Shown: positions 6,137 to 8,825 of the stretch, in pieces
How positions within the stretch are numbered: the stretch's first letter is position 1
Layout of the letters: each line of letters starts with the position of its first letter
Source: an uncultured Massilia sp.
Lineage (GTDB): Bacteria; Pseudomonadota; Gammaproteobacteria; Burkholderiales; Burkholderiaceae
Reading direction: 5' to 3'
DNA length: 8,825 nt
Assembly (NCBI GenBank): GCA_946886065.1
Contig: CAMPHU010000195.1
Coordinates: forward strand, 1-8,825
Made by a program: the position numbers and the translations under genes
Notes under the pieces: generated by a model
Seen by the model: the letters and a program-made list of their open reading frames with translations, nothing else
Database searches by the model: none
Told to the model about the DNA's origin: nothing

Positions 6137-6263
6137 TGGATGCACTGTAGGTATGGGGACGTGCGGATGCCATCGCGGTGCGACAGACCGTCGAAAATGC
6201 GGAACAGAGCGGGAACGGCGCGCGGCGATGGGCGGCAGCGGCGACGACGCAGGGGAACTTGGC

Positions 6264-6286
6264 CCCCCGCCTGCGCGGGGGTGACG
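6264..6286. repeat. REP-like palindrome, complete copy
   Basis: CCCCCGC (6264-6270), a CTGC loop and GCGGGGG (6275-6281) form a 7-bp perfect stem, followed by TGACG. It shares the arms and the TGACG tail with the copy at 1-19; the loop differs (CTGC against GAAG), which keeps the palindrome intact. It lies 49 bp past the frmA stop. Confidence 0.55.
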
Positions 6287-6293
6287 GTTGGGG

Positions 6294-6323
6294 AGCGGGC
6301 TACGGAGGGTGCCGTGGCCCGCT
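6294..6323 (-). terminator. Strong hairpin past the frmA stop, possible terminator
   Basis: AGCGGGC (6294-6300) pairs with GCCCGCT (6317-6323). Inside it, ACGG (6302-6305) pairs with CCGT (6312-6315) around a 6-nt loop. The result is an 11-bp stem with one internal mismatch, starting 11 nt after the frmA stop. No T-tract follows on the minus strand, so it may act as a 3'-end stabiliser or a U-less terminator rather than a classical one. Confidence 0.45.
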
Positions 6324-6334
6324 GCAGGAACCGG

Positions 6335-7441
6335 TCAGTAGACGACGACCGAGCGGATCGACTCGCCCGACTTCATCAGGTCGAAGCCTTCGTTGATGCG
6401 CTCGAGCGGCAGGTGGTGGGTGATCAGGTCGTCGATGTTGATCTTGTTTTCCATGTACCAGTCGACGATGCGCGGCACGTCGGTGCGGCCGCGCGCGCCG
6501 CCGAAGGCCGAACCCTTCCACACCCGGCCGGTGACCAGCTGGAACGGACGGGTCGAGATTTCCTGCCCTGCCGCCGCCACGCCGATGATGATCGACTGGC
6601 CCCAGCCCTTGTGGCAGCACTCCAGCGCCTGGCGCATGGTGTTGACGTTGCCCACGCACTCGAAGCTGTAGTCGGCGCCGCCGTCGGTCAGCTGGACGAT
6701 GCTGTCGACCACGTTCTCGACCTTGGTCGGGTTGATGAAATGGGTCATGCCGAACTTGCGCGCCATGGCTTCGCGTTCCGGGTTCAGGTCCACGCCGATG
6801 ATCCTGTTGGCGCCCACCATCCTGGCCGCCTGGATCACGTTCAGGCCGATGCCGCCCAGGCCGAACACGACCACGTTGGCGCCCGCCTCCACCTTGGCGG
6901 TGAAGATCACGGCGCCGATGCCGGTGGTGACGCCGCAGCCGATGTAGCAGATCTTGTCGAAAGGCGCGTCCGAACGCACCTTGGCCAGCGCGATCTCCGG
7001 CACCACGATGTAGTTCGAGAAGGTCGACGTGCCCATGTAGTGGAAGATCGGCTTGCCGTCCAGCGAAAAGCGCGAGCTCGCATCCGGCATCAGGCCGCGG
7101 CCCTGGGTGGAGCGGATGGCCTGGCACAGGTTGGTCTTCTGCGACAGGCAGAACTTGCACTGGCGGCATTCCGGGGTGTAGAGCGGAATGACGTGGTCGT
7201 CCTTCCGCAGGCTGGTCACGCCGGGGCCGACGTCGACCACCACGCCCGCGCCTTCGTGGCCGAGGATGGCCGGGAAGATGCCTTCCGGATCGGCGCCCGA
7301 CAGGGTGTAGTAGTCGGTGTGGCAGATGCCCGTGGCCTTGACTTCGACCAGCACCTCGCCCGCCTTCGGACCTTGTAGCTCGACTTCCTCGATCGTGAGC
7401 GGATGGCCCGCCTTCCATGCAATTGCTGCCTTGGTTTTCAT
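6335..7441 (-). CDS. frmA: S-(hydroxymethyl)glutathione dehydrogenase (class III alcohol dehydrogenase)
   Basis: A 368-aa zinc-dependent dehydrogenase that oxidises S-hydroxymethylglutathione to S-formylglutathione with NAD+, the main step of glutathione-dependent formaldehyde detoxification; the family also reduces S-nitrosoglutathione. Catalytic zinc ligands are visible as C40 (TGICHTD), H62 with E63 (GHEGAGVV) and C169 (IGCGVTTG). Structural zinc cysteines are C92, C95, C98 and C106. The NAD-binding Rossmann motif GLGGIG is at 194-199, with D218 for the adenine ribose. R110 (AIRSTQGRG) and D51 (GADPEG) match the class III residues that hold glutathione. I chose the ATG at 7441, preceded by GGGAAGAG, over an in-frame ATG 162 nt upstream that would add an atypical 54-residue extension. 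The usual partner, S-formylglutathione hydrolase (frmB/fghA), and an frmR-type regulator are not adjacent. The ANTAR regulator lies 118 bp upstream on the same strand. Confidence 0.96.
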   Translation of the reverse strand: MKTKAAIAWKAGHPLTIEEVELQGPKAGEVLVEVKATGICHTDYYTLSGADPEGIFPAILGHEGAGVVVDVGPGVTSLRKDDHVIPLYTPECRQCKFCLSQKTNLCQAIRSTQGRGLMPDASSRFSLDGKPIFHYMGTSTFSNYIVVPEIALAKVRSDAPFDKICYIGCGVTTGIGAVIFTAKVEAGANVVVFGLGGIGLNVIQAARMVGANRIIGVDLNPEREAMARKFGMTHFINPTKVENVVDSIVQLTDGGADYSFECVGNVNTMRQALECCHKGWGQSIIIGVAAAGQEISTRPFQLVTGRVWKGSAFGGARGRTDVPRIVDWYMENKINIDDLITHHLPLERINEGFDLMKSGESIRSVVVY

Positions 7442-7512
7442 GTTCTCTTCCCGTGACTCAAGAGTGAATGAATGGCCCGACTTGTCGAACCATAAAGTTG
7501 GACATGATAACA

Positions 7513-7555
7513 AGGCTTGCGCATCGGCGTGCGCCGCGCGCTTGGCAGGAAGCCT
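7513..7555 (-). other. Nested inverted repeat between the ANTAR gene and frmA
   Basis: AGGCTT (7513-7518) pairs with AAGCCT (7550-7555), enclosing a perfect GCGCA/TGCGC hairpin with a 6-nt loop (7519-7534). The structure starts 4 nt after the ANTAR gene stop. In the minus-strand transcript the last arm is followed by UGUUAU, only loosely U-rich. It may be a weak terminator of the ANTAR gene or a leader structure of frmA. The six-base loop (CGCCGA in RNA) lacks the A1/G4 pattern of known ANTAR targets. Confidence 0.35.
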
Positions 7556-7559
7556 GTAT

Positions 7560-8198
7560 TTACCGGGCACGCAGCCTTTCGGCGATGGCGCCATGCACGG
7601 CATTCATGGTCTCTTCGGCCGCCAGGATCTCCTCGGCGACCTCGCTCAGCTTGCGCCGCTGCGAACGCGCCTGGTCGCGCAGCACGTCGAAAGCGAGCTG
7701 GCGGTCGACGTGGAAGCGCGCCATCAGCACGCCGACGGCGATGCTGGTTTCGCGTCCCGCGGCCAGCGCCGAGCTCAGGCTGGCTTCGCTGCGCCGCAGG
7801 CGCCGGATATCGTCGCCGCGCGCCAGCGCCGCCTCGAAGGCGGCCAGCAGGCGCGGCGCATCCACCGGCTTGACGACATAGCCGACCGCACCGGCCTCGG
7901 CCGCCGCGCGCGCCGAGGCGGCATCGTCGTTGGCGGACAGGAACAGGAAGGGAATATCGGTTTCCTCGCACAGCAGGCGCGCCAGCTCCAGCCCCGACAT
8001 GCCGGGCATGGCGATGTCGAGCATGGCCAGGGCCAGGTCGCGCCCGCGCTCCTCGACCGCGCGCAGCGCCTGGGCCGAGGTCCCGGCCTCGATTGTGTCG
8101 TAACCGGCGTGGCGCAGTACCTCGCCCAGGTATTCGCGCAGCAGGGTGTCGTCGTCGACGATCAATACCAGGCGCCGCGCCGTGGCCGGGGTTTCCAT
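7560..8198 (-). CDS. Response regulator with receiver and ANTAR RNA-binding domains
   Basis: A 212-aa AmiR/NasT-like regulator. The N-terminal receiver (about 9-125) has the acidic pair D15/D16 (VLIVDDD), phospho-acceptor D61 (LDIAMPGMSG), S88 (FLSAND) and K110 (VVKPVD). A short helical linker (about 128-145, RRLRRSEASLSSAL) leads to an ANTAR domain (about 146-195) with SIAVGVLMARFHVDRQLAFDV and RSQRRKLSEVAEEIL. ANTAR proteins bind paired small hairpins in nascent RNA and block transcription terminators. The ATG at 8198 is chosen over an upstream in-frame ATG because AGGAGA lies 6 nt ahead and the receiver follows directly. No sensor kinase is adjacent, so the phosphodonor is unknown. The gene is divergent from the S8 protease gene and 118 bp upstream of frmA on the same strand. 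Its own leader has terminator-like alternative hairpins, suggesting autoregulation. Confidence 0.93.
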   Translation of the reverse strand: METPATARRLVLIVDDDTLLREYLGEVLRHAGYDTIEAGTSAQALRAVEERGRDLALAMLDIAMPGMSGLELARLLCEETDIPFLFLSANDDAASARAAAEAGAVGYVVKPVDAPRLLAAFEAALARGDDIRRLRRSEASLSSALAAGRETSIAVGVLMARFHVDRQLAFDVLRDQARSQRRKLSEVAEEILAAEETMNAVHGAIAERLRAR

Positions 8199-8213
8199 AC
8201 TTCTTCTCCTATG

Positions 8214-8270
8214 AAAAACAGACGGCCGTGCGGCGCTGAGGCCTGCCGGCACGGCTCGGAATGGGTGCCG
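8214..8270 (-). promoter_or_regulatory. Attenuator-like leader of the ANTAR gene
   Basis: In transcript order: segment A CGGCAC (8270-8265), segment B GCCGTGCCG (8255-8247), segment C GCACGGC (8231-8225), then six bases and UUUUU (8218-8214) just before the ribosome-binding site. B can pair with A (6 bp, 12-nt loop) or with C (7 bp plus a further 3 bp after a one-base bulge), but not with both because the B pairings share 8249-8252. B:C plus the U-tract resembles a terminator and A:B an antiterminator. The 6-nt gap before the U-tract is longer than usual. Confidence 0.4.
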
Positions 8271-8275
8271 AAAAA

Positions 8276-8284
8276 AGAATAACA
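8276..8284 (-). promoter_or_regulatory. Candidate extended -10 promoter of the ANTAR gene
   Basis: The minus strand reads TGTTATTCT, an extended -10 (TG-N-TATTCT, 4/6 to consensus). With the hexamer at -12 to -7, transcription would start near 8269, giving a leader of about 70 nt that begins within segment A of the alternative hairpins. No good -35 is seen (AACGCA at 17-bp spacing), which fits an extended -10 promoter but leaves the call tentative. Confidence 0.35.
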
Positions 8285-8488
8285 TGCAGCATAAATCTTG
8301 CGTTGAATCAACTGTGCGTTACATAGTTGTTACATTTCGTGTACACACGATTGAAATGTTAATTGCTTGGATAGAAGTTTTCGAAATACACTGGATTTAC
8401 CACATGTGCATATTTACAAGTGTGGAGACAAGCGTTCGTGGCCACGAGCTGCGGACATAAACAATAAGTATCAACACGGAGAAGATTC
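8285..8488 (+). promoter_or_regulatory. AT-rich upstream region of the S8 protease gene with several dyads
   Basis: This stretch is markedly more AT-rich than the flanking genes. GTTACAT is repeated at 8318-8324 and 8329-8335, 11 bp apart, on the same helical face. ACATTTC (8332-8338) and GAAATGT (8353-8359) form a 7-bp inverted repeat enclosing the palindrome GTGTACAC (8339-8346). CACATGTG (8401-8408) is another palindrome. A weak promoter candidate is TTGCTT (8363-8368), 18 bp, TACACT (8387-8392). GGAGA at 8478-8482 is the ribosome-binding site of the protease gene. No coding region is supported here. Confidence 0.4.
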
Positions 8489-8825
8489 ATGGTAAGCAAA
8501 GACACTCGCGCATCGAAGTCCCTTAGCATCTGCCTCACCGCTCTGATCGCAGCCGGCATTTTCGGCGGCGCCCAGGCAGCAACTCCTGATACCACCCGCG
8601 TCATCGTGGCCTTCAAACCGGGCGCCGCCGCCAAGATGAAATCGGCTGTCGTGGCCGCTAAAGGTTCCGTCAAGCACGAAATCTTCGGCATGAACGCCAT
8701 GGCCGTCGAAGTGCCGAACGTGGCGCTGAAAGGCCTGGAAAACAACCCGAACGTCGAATACATCGAAGAGGACGTGGTGCGCCGTCCCTTCGCCCTGACC
8801 AGCCCGTCGACCGGCACCCCGTACG
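8489..8825 (+). CDS. Secreted S8 (subtilisin-like) protease, N-terminal part, cut by window edge
   Basis: An open frame of 112 codons starts at ATG 8489 and runs off the right edge without a stop. GGAGA lies 6 nt upstream. A Sec signal peptide is clear: basic MVSKDTRASK, hydrophobic LSICLTALIAAGIFGG, and predicted cleavage AQA|AT after residue 30. Residues about 36-100 fit an inhibitor I9-type propeptide, the intramolecular chaperone of subtilases: TRVIVAFKPGAAAKMKSAV, then KHEIFGMNAMAVEVPNVALK, then the characteristic NPNVEYIEEDVVRR that ends the propeptide. The catalytic Asp, His and Ser lie beyond the window, so the protease class is inferred from the propeptide. It should be exported and self-processed, probably as an extracellular enzyme. 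The AT-rich upstream region with several dyads suggests regulated expression. Confidence 0.85.
   Translation, partial: MVSKDTRASKSLSICLTALIAAGIFGGAQAATPDTTRVIVAFKPGAAAKMKSAVVAAKGSVKHEIFGMNAMAVEVPNVALKGLENNPNVEYIEEDVVRRPFALTSPSTGTPY

Noticed and set aside
6092..7378. Plus-strand open frame antisense to frmA (428 codons)
   Set aside because: frmA is unmistakable on the other strand. The antisense product has the skewed His/Arg/Asp/Val composition of a shadow frame.
8359..8817. Minus-strand open frame opposite the S8 protease start
   Set aside because: The plus-strand frame has a ribosome-binding site, a signal peptide and an I9-like propeptide. The minus frame shows no family features.

Overview
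The window looks like the chromosome of a high-GC betaproteobacterium, most likely Burkholderiales/Oxalobacteraceae (Massilia-like). This rests on overall protein resemblance, the GC-rich codon use and the gene content; no rRNA or other marker gene is present to settle it. I see no tRNA, rRNA, CRISPR array, insertion sequence or phage gene.

Layout from left to right. (1) A minus-strand series reads leftward: a GFA-family zinc protein (start 3319), a small exported protein of unknown function (start 2835) and the UvrD/Rep-type DNA helicase (start 2359). The helicase has a perfect TATAAT placed so that transcription would begin on its ATG. (2) A plus-strand, membrane-anchored SRPBCC/START-like protein (3602-4147) is followed by a strong intrinsic terminator (4181-4209). 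(3) A minus-strand 602-aa BlaR1/M56-type membrane metallopeptidase (4238-6046) has a periplasmic tail made largely of Gly/Met heptads. No BlaI-type repressor gene is next to it, but three CTAGA cores exactly 14 bp apart overlie its likely promoter. (4) Glutathione-dependent formaldehyde dehydrogenase (frmA/adhC, 6335-7441, minus) has no frmB or frmR next to it. (5) A receiver-ANTAR response regulator (7560-8198, minus) has a leader that can fold into two mutually exclusive hairpins, one followed by a U-tract. (6) An AT-rich divergent intergenic region leads to the start of a secreted subtilisin-like (S8) protease that runs off the right edge (8489 onward, plus).

The genes do not form one pathway. 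Most are housekeeping or stress functions: DNA repair, formaldehyde detoxification, envelope sensing and secreted proteolysis. The regulatory architecture is the most interesting part: the 14-bp operator array and Met-rich sensor tail of the orphan M56 protein, the attenuator-like leader of the ANTAR gene, the apparently leaderless uvrD promoter, and a REP-like palindrome lying just past the 3' ends of both uvrD and frmA.
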